Origin: Arctopsyche grandis
Lineage: Eukaryota > Arthropoda > Insecta > Trichoptera > Hydropsychidae
Assembly (NCBI RefSeq): GCF_051622035.1
Contig: NC_135356.1
Span: 31,100,290-31,164,289, forward strand
DNA length: 64,000 nt
Reading direction: 5' to 3'
Shown here: positions 28,799 through 38,378 of the stretch, piece after piece
How the letters are laid out: the number at the start of each line of letters is the position of its first letter
Numbering within the stretch: position 1 is the first letter of the stretch
Position numbers and translations under genes: made by a program
The notes under the pieces: model-generated
The model's database searches: none
Seen by the model: the letters and a program-made list of their open reading frames with translations, nothing else
Told to the model about the DNA's origin: nothing

Positions 28799-30058
28799 AT
28801 AATATAAGCATTTTCTATCAAAATGTACGAGGCCTTAAATCTAAACTGGATGAATTAGGTTCTAACTCGGCTATTCAATGTGCTGACATCCTGGTACTAA
28901 CGGAAACCTGGCTTGACGACTCTGTGCATGATTCTTTTTAATTTACATTAATGACATCTCAAAAATAATTAAGTATTCAGACTATCTTTTATTCGCCGAT
29001 GACCTTAAGCTTTTTAAGACAGTTAAGTCTCATAGTGACGCAGCCCTTCTCCAATTGGACTTAGATGCGCTGTCAAGTTGGTCTGTCGATAATAAATTAT
29101 TTTTTAGCATTCAAAAATGCTGTGTTCTCAATGTGACAAGATCTTCAAATCGCTTGATTTATCCATATCGCCTAAGTGGTGTTGAATTAAAGTTTGTAGA
29201 TGAATATTGTGATTTGGGGGTCTTGTTCTCGAATAATTTTCAATTTAAACGACACATAGACAATATTTGTTTGCGTGCAACAAAAATGCTGGGATTCTTA
29301 CTAAGAGTTAGCAAACCTTTCCAGAGTACGTTGGTGCTTAAAATTCTTTATGAATCTTTAGTACGTAGTATTCTAGAATTTTCTTCTATTATATGGAATC
29401 CTACCCATATAACTCATTCATTGAAGATTGAGAGAATCCAAAAACGGTTTCTCAGATATCTTTATTTGAAACAGTGTGGTTATTATCCTTGGCTATATCC
29501 TAGTGCATTCCTATTAGGGGCGTTAGGTTACAACTCATTGGAGTCTCGTCGGAATATGTTACTGGGAAGATACTTTTTTAAGCTGTTGAATGGGATAATA
29601 CACAATCGTCAGGTTCTAAAGGAATTTAGGTTTAATGCACCTTGTAAATTCAGGGACTTGAGAAATCGTGATTTGTTTGTTCCTCCTGTGGCTCGCACAA
29701 ATATGTTGTCAACGGCTCCTATATCTAGAGCGATATATCTGCTTAACAGGATTTCTGGTGAAATTGACCTCTTCAATATAAAATATACTAATCTGGTTGA
29801 GTGGTTGTTGAGGAATGCCAGTGGTTGATTTTGCCTATTATAAATATTAATGATTGTTATTACTTTATCTATGTTTTTTTCTTTTTTTTATGATTTTATG
29901 ATTTTAATGATGTTGTGTTAATATTGTTATTATTATAAGTTATTATTACTGTTATCATGTTATTATTACTGAATGACCGGCCACAGCGACGCGTTGGAGA
30001 TCTCTGTAATGTCACTGTGGCTAATATGTTAAATAAATAAATAAAAAATAAAAAAAAT
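28799..30058 (+). pseudogene. LINE-C: internally deleted LINE, EN start fused to RT end
   Basis: Reads IFYQNVRGLKSKLDELGSNS, VLTETWLDDSVHD, then at about 28940 jumps to IYINDISKIIKYSDYLLFAD / DLKLFKTV, the FADD-box end of the palm, and stays open to 29828 (LGALGYNSLESRRN, APISRAIYLLNRI, EIDLFNIKY). About 1.9 kb of endonuclease and reverse transcriptase is missing; a short T run marks the junction. It keeps the 3' stem GCCACAGCGAC / GTCACTGTGGC and an AAAT tail. It is a sister family of LINE-B. It lies inside a tandem unit of the Harbinger-like element, which resumes at about 30062. Confidence 0.88.
29990..30021 (+). other. LINE-C 3'-terminal stem-loop
   Basis: GCCACAGCGAC (29990-30000) pairs with GTCACTGTGGC (30011-30021), one mismatch, 10-nt loop, just before the AAAT tail. 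Confidence 0.8.
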
Positions 30059-30061
30059 ATC

Positions 30062-30800
30062 GTCGTAATTCAAAACATTGTTGTAATTCAAAACATCAAC
30101 GATGATCTAATTTTAGCTCAATCTCGCTCGTTAGCTTAATTTTGATATTTAATTTAAATTTTTTTTATTTCATTTTTATTTCGATATTTTGTACGCTACT
30201 GGTTTTAAAAGTTGGCCCAAAATCTTCCTTGGTTAAATATTTCCGAAGGGGGAAACACAGTAGTGTATCGTGACGACTTATAAGAAACAATAACAAGGTT
30301 TTTTTCGCTCGTAATTATAATATTTCTCTGGTTGTAATGCGTTTTGTCGTAATTCAAAACATTGTTGTAATTCAAAACATCAACGATGATCTAATTTTAG
30401 CTCAATCTCGCTCGTTAGCTTAATTTTGATATTTAATTTCAATTTTTTTATTTCATTTTTATTTCGATATTTTGTACGCTACTGGTTTTAAAAGTTGGCC
30501 CAAAATCTTCGTTGGTTAAATATTTCCGAAGGGGGAAACACAGTAGTGTATCGTGACGACTTATAAGAAATAATAACAAGGTTTTTTTCGCTCGTAATTA
30601 TAATATTTCTCTGGTTGTAATGCGTTTTGTCGTAATTCAAAACATTGTTGTAATTCAAAACATCAACGATGATCTAATTTTAGCTCAATCTTGCTCGTTA
30701 GCTTAATTTTGATATTTAATTTTAATTTTTTTATTTAATTTTTATTTCGATATTTTGTACGCTACTGGTTTTAAAAGTTGGCCCAAAATCGTCGTTGGTT
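30062..30800. repeat. Tandem ~283-bp units of the Harbinger-like element
   Basis: The block starting GTCGTAATTCAAAACATTG recurs at 30062, 30346 and 30629. Each unit contains CGCTCGTTAGCTTAATTTTG, TTTGTACGCTACTGGTTTTA and GTGTATCGTGACGACTTATA. One further partial unit lies before LINE-C at 28690-28798. Confidence 0.88.
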
Positions 30801-31289
30801 TGGTGCGTACGGACCATTAGAAAGGTCAAAAATGTTGTCGCCTGGATCCTGTCCACACCCCTGAACGTATTAAGCTGGAAAATTATATTTATATTCTTTA
30901 TGTACTAACTTAGATTTGGTAACGTTTTGATCAGAATTCGTAAGCCGGAAGTAGTATTTTTTTTTAAAACAATATTTCATTATTTTATTTTGACCTTTTA
31001 AATTATTTTTATTCTCTTGATATTTAATGTGTATAATAATTATACTGACTTTAAATAATAAAAAAAAATTTAACAAAATCCAACAACCGGAAGTAGAACT
31101 TTTGTCTTGTGCAAGTTTCCATATATTTGCGCTCAATTTGTATCGCTATCATAGTTATTAGTTCAATATCGAATTTTGTTTTGTAACCTTCTTATATTCC
31201 TCAAATACATAGATAAAGTCATGGGTTGGTCACACCCGAATTTTTTTAGTATCGTTTCCGAATTATTGAGTGCGATAGTTTCAAATATT

Positions 31290-31512
31290 TATCAGTGATA
31301 AATTATCACACGAAAAATAAATTATTTCGGTTTCTTGAAATTTTAAATGCAACTTATAATAAGTACCGCTAGGTGACATTATTGGAAGTGATAGTCGGTA
31401 AAGCTGATTTCTACTTTATTGTACTGCAAAGGAATGCCGATAGATGTCAATCATTTTCAATCTCACATAACGCATTAGTTCAGGGACGACGAAACTTTAA
31501 TTTGTATGCGTG
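31290..31512 (+). repeat. ~440-bp repeat, second unit, continued
   Basis: Matches 27000-27180 (GGTAAAGCTGATTTCTACTT, GCCGAT.GATGTCAATC). It is interrupted on the left by 27301-31219 and on the right by the 31515-32117 foldback, after which GGATTTAAAATTTGGCCAG resumes at 32122. Confidence 0.65.
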
Positions 31513-31514
31513 CC

Positions 31515-32117
31515 AAATGTGGCACGTGGTGGCACGACAAATCAGCGCAACGACTATTCAGCGCAAAATCAATTTTTTCAATAAGTTTTAAATGCGTTTT
31601 CGAAAATAATTACTGTATTGAAATTGTCGGCCTACATGATAATTTCATAAATGAGAATAAATTTATTTGATACTCTTTGAGCCTTGAAATATAACGCAAG
31701 CAGTTATAGTAAAGTTTGGATTGCTAAAAAAAACTGTTTGAAAAAAAAATTGCTGCCCGGTTTAGAAACCCTGCTTAAAAATAATTTTTTGTGGCCTTAG
31801 TTGAGAAATCCTGCTTGCGTTATATTTCAAGGCACAAAGAGTATCAAATAAATTTATTCGCATTTATGAAATTATCATGTAGATATGGCCGACAATTTCA
31901 ATACAGTAATTATTAAAGAGCGGACCCAGAGCGCGCTGTCCATTGTTCACATGTTGTAAATGCATTGTTAAAGGTTTGCCGAACCTTTTTTAAAAAGCAT
32001 TTACAATATTGGAACAATAGAGGGCGCGCTTCCGGTCCTACCTCTATTAATTATTTTCGAAAACGCATTTTAAACTTATTGAAAAAACTGATTTTGCGCT
32101 GAGTTTTTTGCGCCACG
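31515..32117. mobile_element. Foldback element interrupted by a MITE
   Basis: Arms of about 140 bp: CAGCGCAAAATC..TTTTTTCAATAAGTTT..CGAAAATAATTACTG..CTTGAAATATAACGCAAGCA at 31555-31700 pair with 31810-31914 plus 32048-32105. The right arm contains the 133-bp MITE. It is inserted in the 440-bp repeat. Short G/C-rich ends (GTGGCACG, GCGCCACGC) lie outside the arms. Confidence 0.8.
31915..32047. mobile_element. 133-bp MITE, complete copy in foldback arm
   Basis: The intact opposite arm of the foldback shows the empty site, which fixes the 8-bp duplication TAATTATT at 31907-31914 and 32048-32055. The core AAAGGTTTGCCGAACCTTT is conserved. Confidence 0.92.
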
Positions 32118-32214
32118 CGCAGGATTTAAAATTTGGCCAGTTTTAAGTATTCACAACTCCGTCAGTAAATGAAGATTAAGAAATAATTACTCTTAACGTC
32201 TTGAACGAAAAATG

Positions 32215-32277
32215 AAAGCCACTATAGTGGTTTTCGGATATTCGGCTGCCAGCTCGGAAAGCCAGTATAGTGGCTTT
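32215..32277. repeat. 16-bp inverted repeat
   Basis: AAAGCCACTATAGTGG (32215-32230) and CCAGTATAGTGGCTTT (32262-32277), one mismatch. Possibly a small element relic. Confidence 0.7.
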
Positions 32278-32655
32278 GTTAAGCGGCTACTTTGAAGCTT
32301 TATTTTTAATATTCATTGGCAAAATTTTGAAGGTTTTATTTTACAATAGTGTACTTAAAGGATACGAGATGCTAGAAAATGTATAAATAGTATAATTACA
32401 GTAAAGGCTTACCCTTTACTAATCCGTACGCTGCTAACCGTCCGAAATTATATGCGAACCAGGCAGTATATGTCGGAGTATTTCATCAGGTAACATTCGA
32501 GTTAATTCAGGGCACGGCGATACTAGAGTAGTCGCAAAGAGCAACCAATGAGAGGAAGGAGCGGGTCGACCGAGCCTCGCTTCCGAGCCTAGAGGGTCCG
32601 CCCTGTCGAGAATTCCCACTTTTGCCGGATTTTGTATATAAAAGAAATTCAAAAG
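32278..32655. other. Unclassified stretch
   Basis: AT-rich, then a GC-richer part (32510-32620, with CGAGCCTCGCTTCCGAGCC). A TATATAAAAG word is at about 32634-32644, but it lies beside transposase-like sequence and I do not call it a promoter. Confidence 0.35.
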
Positions 32656-32872
32656 TAGAGAAATGAAGGAAGGCCTATCATCTACACCGATGAAACGTAT
32701 GTGTACAATACATACATATTTTTCTTCTATGTCATGGGGCGATTCATCAAGCAAAGGCATTAGGAAGCCAATATCAAAAGGGTCCAGATTCATAATTGTT
32801 CATGCTGGCGGTGAGGCAGAATTTATATCAAATGCCTTATTAATATACAAATCTTATTTGTTGTAAGTGTTC
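32656..32872 (+). pseudogene. IS630/Tc1-mariner-type (DDE_3) transposase fragment
   Basis: First frame: RNEGRPIIYTDETYVYNTYI, with the catalytic Asp in the IIYxDETYV motif. Second frame: GIRKPISKGSRFIIVHAGGE and FISNALLIYKS. This is the order seen in DDE_3-domain transposases of insect IS630-like elements (YxDETxV, then KGxRxIIVHAG). About 70 residues survive across one frameshift. Pieces of related elements are at 42546 and 53770. Confidence 0.7.
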
Positions 32873-33402
32873 TTAAATAAAATATAATAATAATACATGA
32901 GTTGGGAACCAGTGTATGATTCGAGTTTTGCTGACATCTACAAATTCATTGTGATACTAGTATTCTCCGTTTAAGGTAGGTTTAATTTAAACAAAAATTC
33001 TCCATATTTGAAGTGAGATTTATTAATGCCATCTATGAAAAACTAAAAAAAGCTGGCAGAAAATTTACTTTTTATTGAATTATTTGTGTTTTTTTTACTG
33101 AAAGACTTGCATTTTGAATTTCATTACCATAAAATAATACAAACAAATTTAATTTGGGGAGGGAGAGGGGAAGATTTATGGATACAATTTTGTTTTTAAA
33201 TTCAATAATTCTTTTGGTGGCAATAAGAATTTTCTCAAAGAATAAAAACCAGTTTTGTTTTGTTATTACAAGCCTCTTGAATAACTTGGTCGTGGTTTTT
33301 TTAAACAATTGTTGTATTTCATCTTGATTTTGATTTTCAGATATAATCTTTGAGCAAGATTTACCACAATGGTACCTTCATTTGAAATTCAGAAAATATG
33401 TA
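32873..33402. other. AT-rich intergenic stretch
   Basis: Nothing recognised apart from A/T runs and a GGGGAGGGAGAGGGG tract near 33157-33171. Confidence 0.4.
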
Positions 33403-34659
33403 TGTAGGCACAGTGGCGGACTGGCCATAAAAGCGAACATGCCCGATGGCATGTGGGCCCCACTATCTGTTAGAAAATATGGGCCCTCAGTAAAATTAAA
33501 TAACTTTTTAACTATTTCACGTGTGTAAAAATTTATAGGATATTGCACTTTGGGACCTAAAGTTTGGGTATTTCAACAAAATAAATTTCTTACAATATAC
33601 ACAAACAACTAATACCTGCTTTAACAGCCCAAGGATCGGTTAACTTTTTTTATTAGGCTCGAAATGTAAGTTTCAACATTTGCGTGGGCCCTTTTGCCGG
33701 GCCCATTTCTAACCTCAATATTATGTATATCCCAATACCTATGTAACAACTACCTACTGAAATAAAAATGGGAAAAAAACAAATTGCCGTGAATAATATA
33801 AACTGAATTGCTTAAAACAATTTCGATTCATCATCAACCAGCGATTTAAATTTACTTCAAACTTTCAAAATAACATTTGATTATAATTCGACGATATAGT
33901 AAGATTTAAATACACAATTTTAAACAGTTTCCGAATATAAAATCTATTCCTAATCTAGACACATCCATGTATATAGAAATATAGGATAGGGGCCCCCTCC
34001 CCAAAATCCAAATTTTCGATTAACATTAATTGAAAATATTATGCATTTTTTTCAGGGACGTAATTTGGGGGGGGGGGTCACAGGTCACAGTTTATTATTT
34101 TAAAGCAAGTATATTTTGGTTTTTAAGTGGTATGCTTGGGTAAAATTCTTAGAGATTGTTCATCTTATGGAGCGAATCGTTAGAAAGGTCCCCTTTACTT
34201 TATTTTGTCTCAAAAACAGATGTGTAACGTTTATTTTTCCGAAATTTCGTATATTTTTTGTTTTCAAGAAAGATTTTAAATTAATATTTTACTGAATCGG
34301 TTCAATCACAAATGATTTTATTTCTCGTATTTTTATTTTATTTATTTGCAGACGTCCATTCTCTCAAAAAACAACGAATGAGATGGATTTAAACTTCATG
34401 TGTAACGAATTCGGTCCAAAAAAAGTTTTAGTTATTTAATAAAATTGCTTTCTGACCAAAACCTTTAGTACATAAAGAACACAAATATAAATTTTCAGCT
34501 TGATACGATCAGGGGTGTGGTAAAATTTTTTTTTACTTTTTTAAGAGGAAAAAATCCCACTTCTGGTTAATTAAATTTGATGATTTTTTTATTATATTTT
34601 CATCACATTGATACAAGGAATTACACATTGGACACTTCGTGTGACGAGGTTTTGACTCA

Positions 34660-35275
34660 CGTTAGTGCCATCTGTGGATTAAAGGATGGCATTGTGGTTT
34701 CCCCTCTTAATGCACGAGGATCTTATACATCCTTTAAGGTATCTGTTCCTGCTTCTGTCGCTGGCCTGTTATTTTCTCCTGGTTCTTGGCCTGCTGGTGT
34801 TCATTTTGGTAGATTTAAAGATTGGGGAATGAGCATTAAGAATATAAAATCGAATACTAATACTACTTCTATGTCTGCCACTGACGTTGTTTCATCATTA
34901 GAGCTGCGCCCAAGTGTTTCATTTGCTGATGTTTGTTCGGGAGCTGCTAAATGTTTGAAGCCTGATATTAAAACTACGTCTGCAAGTATTGGTGAATCTT
35001 CTATGGAAACGGTCGCAGTGACGTCTATGTATGCCTCTTCTCCTACATTTGCCTCTTCTCCTACATCTGCCTGCTCAAATGGTCCTGATAGTCGTGATGC
35101 TGTTGTGACTGTGTTGGCTTCTTCTTCTGCTTCCTCTTCCGTTTCGTCTCCGTTGGCTCAATCAAAACTGCCATTTCTTGTCTCAAAGAAAGTCACGCGC
35201 CAAACTGGGAAACCGAAAATTGGTAATTTATTACCAAAATGTACGAGGTCTCAGGACAAAGCTGGCTGCGTTTAA
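34660..35275 (+). CDS. LINE-B2 ORF1, N-terminally truncated
   Basis: Same C-terminal part of ORF1 as in copy 1 (FKVSVPASVAGLLF, GSWPAGVHFGRFKDWG, ending QDKAGCV), with Pro for Ala in SPGSWP and Ser for Cys in GSYTSF. The ATG that would open this frame at 34577 lies in flanking repeat DNA, so no native start survives. Confidence 0.75.
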
Positions 35276-38075
35276 TTCAGCCGTTTCTACTATTTGTGAT
35301 GATATGGTAGCACTAACGGAAACATGTTTGACTTCATCATTTTTTGATGCTGAACTTTTTGATTCTTCCTGGAGGGTGCATCGTCGCGATAGAGTTGATC
35401 GACGTGGTGGTGGTGTATTATTTGCTTGTCGTGATTGGTTTCGGTCAGTCCGGATGACAAATTTTGAAACTCTATCTGGTGAGGACTTATGGGTGAGAGT
35501 TGATTTTATATTTTTGAGAATGTTTATATGTGTGGTTTACATTCCGCCTGCTGCGAAAGAGGACGTATACGAGTTATTGTTTGTGAATATGATGAATGTG
35601 CGTGCTTTTATGAATGAACGTGATATATTGTTAATAATGGGTGATTTTAATCTACCTAGTGGTAATATTCATGTCCGCAATAAATTTAATTTTGTGATTT
35701 CCTATTGCGACATAATACAGATTGGTTCACCCATTAATCCAAGTATGCTTGATATTATGTTAGTGAATGAATGTAATGTGTCAGCAACGATGATCCAATG
35801 CCCAAAAGGAACTGCGATCATCCCTGAGGACCTATATCATGATGCATTACATATTGAGCTTTTGTTTATTTCTTCTGTGAGAGCTGCTTCAGCTTGTTCA
35901 TCGGTTGGGGTTTCCTCACTGCGATGGAATTTTGCTCGTGTTGATTCTGAATTGGTTTATAATGAGGTTCGTTCAATTGACTGGCGCCAAATGTACCTCA
36001 TGAATACTGGTGATGCTGTTGAATATTTGTATTATACACTTTATAATATTTTTGACAGTCATGTTCCTCGGTTCATCAGTTATCCTAATTCGGAACAACA
36101 TCGGCGGGTATTTCCGCCGTGGTTTGGGTGCAAACTTATAGCTGATGTTCGTGCAAAATGGTTGTCTCATAGAAGATGGAAACGTAGCCAATCATTTTGT
36201 GACTATGAGAAATTCCGGACTCTTAGGAAGATCGTAAAACGTGGTGTGAGTGAGCGATATACTGTCTATCTTAATGAGATGGAGAGTGCTATTGCGGTTA
36301 ATCCTAACCACTTTTTCAGATTTATTAAGAGTAAGCATATTTCACATGGTCTTGAGCATTCATTCTCATTTGGTAATAAAAGTTTTGACGGTCCTGAGAT
36401 CGCCAATGCTTTTGCTTCATTTTTTAGCTCTGTCTTTGACCAGAGAAAACCATCCCTTAATGCTAGTTTGGCTTCACAAATTGGTACTGAGGGTGTCGGT
36501 ATAGACATTCCGCGGGTATCGCTGGGAGATGTTAGGATGGCTATTATGAAGCTGAAGGGGTCTGTTGGGCCTGACGGTGTGCCCCCTGACGTATTAAAGG
36601 TATGCTGTAATTCGATTTTAGAGCCTCTTCAGTTTATTTTTAACCTTATTCTTGCTTCTGGTAATTATCCTGAAAAATGGAAATTATCTAGAGTCATTCC
36701 TATTCATACGAGTGGCTCTAAAAATGAGGTTGAAAATTATAGACCTATTGCTATTATCTCGGCTATTCCCAAAATTTTTGACATCATCCTTCACCGTTTG
36801 ATTCTTGCGCAGTTTAAAAGATTATTGTGTGATGAGCAACATGGTTTTACACCCTGTCGTTCCACTACCACTAATCTCGCCTGCTTCACACATTTGATCA
36901 TGTCTAAAGTTGACGTTGGTCAGCAAGTTGATGTAGCCTACTTTGACTTTCGTAAAGCCTTTGATCAAGTCAATAATGACGCTCTTTTGATCAGGTTAGC
37001 TAAAGTGGGTTTTTCAACGCGTCTTCTTAAACTCTTTGCTTCTTATCTTAGTGATAGGAAGCAATTTGTTAGATATGGTCTTTATGAATCTCCTTCATTT
37101 TTTACTCGATCTGGTGTTACTCAGGGGTCCACTTTAGGCCCATTACTATTTACAATTCTTATTAATAACCTCCCTAGAGTTTTATGTAATGCATCATGTC
37201 TCTTGTTTGCTGACGACGTTAAATTATTTTTTGCTGTCAAGGATGAGAGGCAAGCCTCTCTCCTTCAAGCTGATATAAACGCTGTCTTGGAGTTCAGTTC
37301 TAGTTTAGGCTTTGAACTTAATTTAAACAAATGTGCAATTATGAGCTATGGACGTGCACATTCGCTCTATTGTCACGGATATTCCATTAGATCCGTCTTG
37401 TTGAAGCGTGTGGAATCTATTGTCGATTTGGTTATCACTTTTGATCCTCAGCTCACCTTTCACAACCATATCAAGAAAGTCGCTGACGTTTCCTTTCGTC
37501 GACTTGGATTTGTTTTGAGATATGCAAGATTATTCTCCAATCCTTTGTCTTCTCGCTTGCTTTTCAATTCGCTTGTGAGAAGTAAGCTAGAGTATAATGC
37601 GATTGTGTGGAATCCGCATGAAGCAAATTACTCTCTGATGATTGAGAAAGTGCAAAAAGCATTTCTTCGTTTCCTATATAGGAAAGAATATGGGTATTAC
37701 CCATATCTCTACCCCACTCCTTTCCTTTTGGGCATGCTTGGGTATAATTCCCTTGAACTTCGGAGAAACTTCTCATTAATTCGTTTCGTTCTCCTGCTCT
37801 TACGTGGTAATACGTCATGCCCGTTGTTGCTGGAGCAGTTGGGACTTTATGTCCCTAATCACTATGTGCGTGGTAGACATCATCATTTGCTGGCTGTACC
37901 TCCTGCCCGCACAGTCCTTTTTCGAATGGCTCCTATTCCAAGAGCTATCCGACTTCTTAATGAAATCGTTGCTGCCGAGACTGAATGTGATATTTTCCAC
38001 CTTAGTGAGCGTAAATTGTCAGAAATTACTCTAACCCATTTATCTGGTAGTCTGCGCTCATCATTGTTTTCATGA
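35178..38075 (+). CDS. LINE-B2 ORF2: endonuclease / reverse transcriptase (965 aa)
   Basis: Same domains as LINE-B1 and fully open. It keeps the longer C-terminus (CDIFHLSERKLSEITLTHL), which fits LINE-C and LINE-A, so the end here is likely ancestral. However, it differs at two conserved places: IPIHTSGSK instead of IPIHKSGSK (the Lys is shared with LINE-A and LINE-D) and VDLVITFDPQ instead of VDLGITFDPQ (DLG is shared by LINE-A, -B1, -C, -D). Other changes: VVK to IVK, AEV to AKV, LGLEL to LGFEL, VPIHY to VPNHY. It may be open but catalytically weakened. It overlaps ORF1 by 98 nt. Confidence 0.9.
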   Translation: MSQRKSRAKLGNRKLVIYYQNVRGLRTKLAAFNSAVSTICDDMVALTETCLTSSFFDAELFDSSWRVHRRDRVDRRGGGVLFACRDWFRSVRMTNFETLSGEDLWVRVDFIFLRMFICVVYIPPAAKEDVYELLFVNMMNVRAFMNERDILLIMGDFNLPSGNIHVRNKFNFVISYCDIIQIGSPINPSMLDIMLVNECNVSATMIQCPKGTAIIPEDLYHDALHIELLFISSVRAASACSSVGVSSLRWNFARVDSELVYNEVRSIDWRQMYLMNTGDAVEYLYYTLYNIFDSHVPRFISYPNSEQHRRVFPPWFGCKLIADVRAKWLSHRRWKRSQSFCDYEKFRTLRKIVKRGVSERYTVYLNEMESAIAVNPNHFFRFIKSKHISHGLEHSFSFGNKSFDGPEIANAFASFFSSVFDQRKPSLNASLASQIGTEGVGIDIPRVSLGDVRMAIMKLKGSVGPDGVPPDVLKVCCNSILEPLQFIFNLILASGNYPEKWKLSRVIPIHTSGSKNEVENYRPIAIISAIPKIFDIILHRLILAQFKRLLCDEQHGFTPCRSTTTNLACFTHLIMSKVDVGQQVDVAYFDFRKAFDQVNNDALLIRLAKVGFSTRLLKLFASYLSDRKQFVRYGLYESPSFFTRSGVTQGSTLGPLLFTILINNLPRVLCNASCLLFADDVKLFFAVKDERQASLLQADINAVLEFSSSLGFELNLNKCAIMSYGRAHSLYCHGYSIRSVLLKRVESIVDLVITFDPQLTFHNHIKKVADVSFRRLGFVLRYARLFSNPLSSRLLFNSLVRSKLEYNAIVWNPHEANYSLMIEKVQKAFLRFLYRKEYGYYPYLYPTPFLLGMLGYNSLELRRNFSLIRFVLLLLRGNTSCPLLLEQLGLYVPNHYVRGRHHHLLAVPPARTVLFRMAPIPRAIRLLNEIVAAETECDIFHLSERKLSEITLTHLSGSLRSSLFS

Positions 38076-38334
38076 TTGATTGTGATTTATGAGTGAAATT
38101 TTGATTAACTCTCTTCCATTTGGGCCTTACAGGGATGTTTTGTATTTGTAGTTGTTTCTTACATATTTATTGAAACTGGCTGTAGGTGCAAGGCATTCCT
38201 TATGCTATATTTTATTTGATATTTTTACTTTATCTGTTATTATTAAATGCTATTTTTTATGTTTATGTATGGATGTATTTATGTTCATGTTTAATTGTTA
38301 TTTTGTTTTTTTTCTTTTTTGTGTTATATTTTTT

Positions 38335-38378
38335 GACCATTGTGGCGCTTTAGGAATTCCTGTTATGCCACAATGGTC
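38335..38378 (+). other. LINE-B2 3'-terminal stem-loop
   Basis: GACCATTGTGGC (38335-38346) with GCCACAATGGTC (38367-38378), loop containing GGAATTCC. Identical to copy 1. Confidence 0.85.

Larger units (their letters stand above)
28006..30816. mobile_element. PIF/Harbinger-like element with TTA duplication
   Basis: Left end TGCTGCGTACGGACCAAACC, right end (reverse) TGGTCCGTACGCACCAAACC, both continuing CAACGACGA. Flanking TTA at 28003-28005 and 30817-30819. A related host repeat at about 34540 (reverse) lacks the insertion and shows a single TTA at that point (CCTCTTAAAAAAG), so the borders are supported by an empty site. The interior has no transposase: it holds inverted subterminal repeats (GATCTAATTTTAGCTCAAT at the right, its complement at about 28240-28265), tandem units of about 283 bp, and LINE-C. 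It must be non-autonomous. Confidence 0.8.
27301..31219. mobile_element. Composite element bounded by a 15-bp inverted repeat
   Basis: ACTTTATCTATGTAT (27301-27315) and ATACATAGATAAAGT (31205-31219) are perfect inverted repeats bounding a block that interrupts the 440-bp repeat. The material between them, outside the Harbinger-like insertion, has an ACCGGAAGT word recurring about every 143-146 bp (about 27546, 27692, 27834, 27980, 30941, 31086). The same family, reversed, lies in 34000-34650. I see no target duplication, so the borders are less certain than for the hAT elements. Confidence 0.5.

Noticed and set aside
28470..30800. Tandem units as a CRISPR array
   Set aside because: Unit lengths (75 and 283 bp) and lack of spacer structure exclude it; this is eukaryotic transposon DNA.
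32634..32644. TATATAAAAG as a promoter
   Set aside because: Next to a transposase remnant with no downstream gene; such words are common in AT-rich DNA.
32434..32793. 119-codon minus-strand frame
   Set aside because: Mostly antisense to the IS630-type core fragment on the plus strand, which has the recognisable motif.
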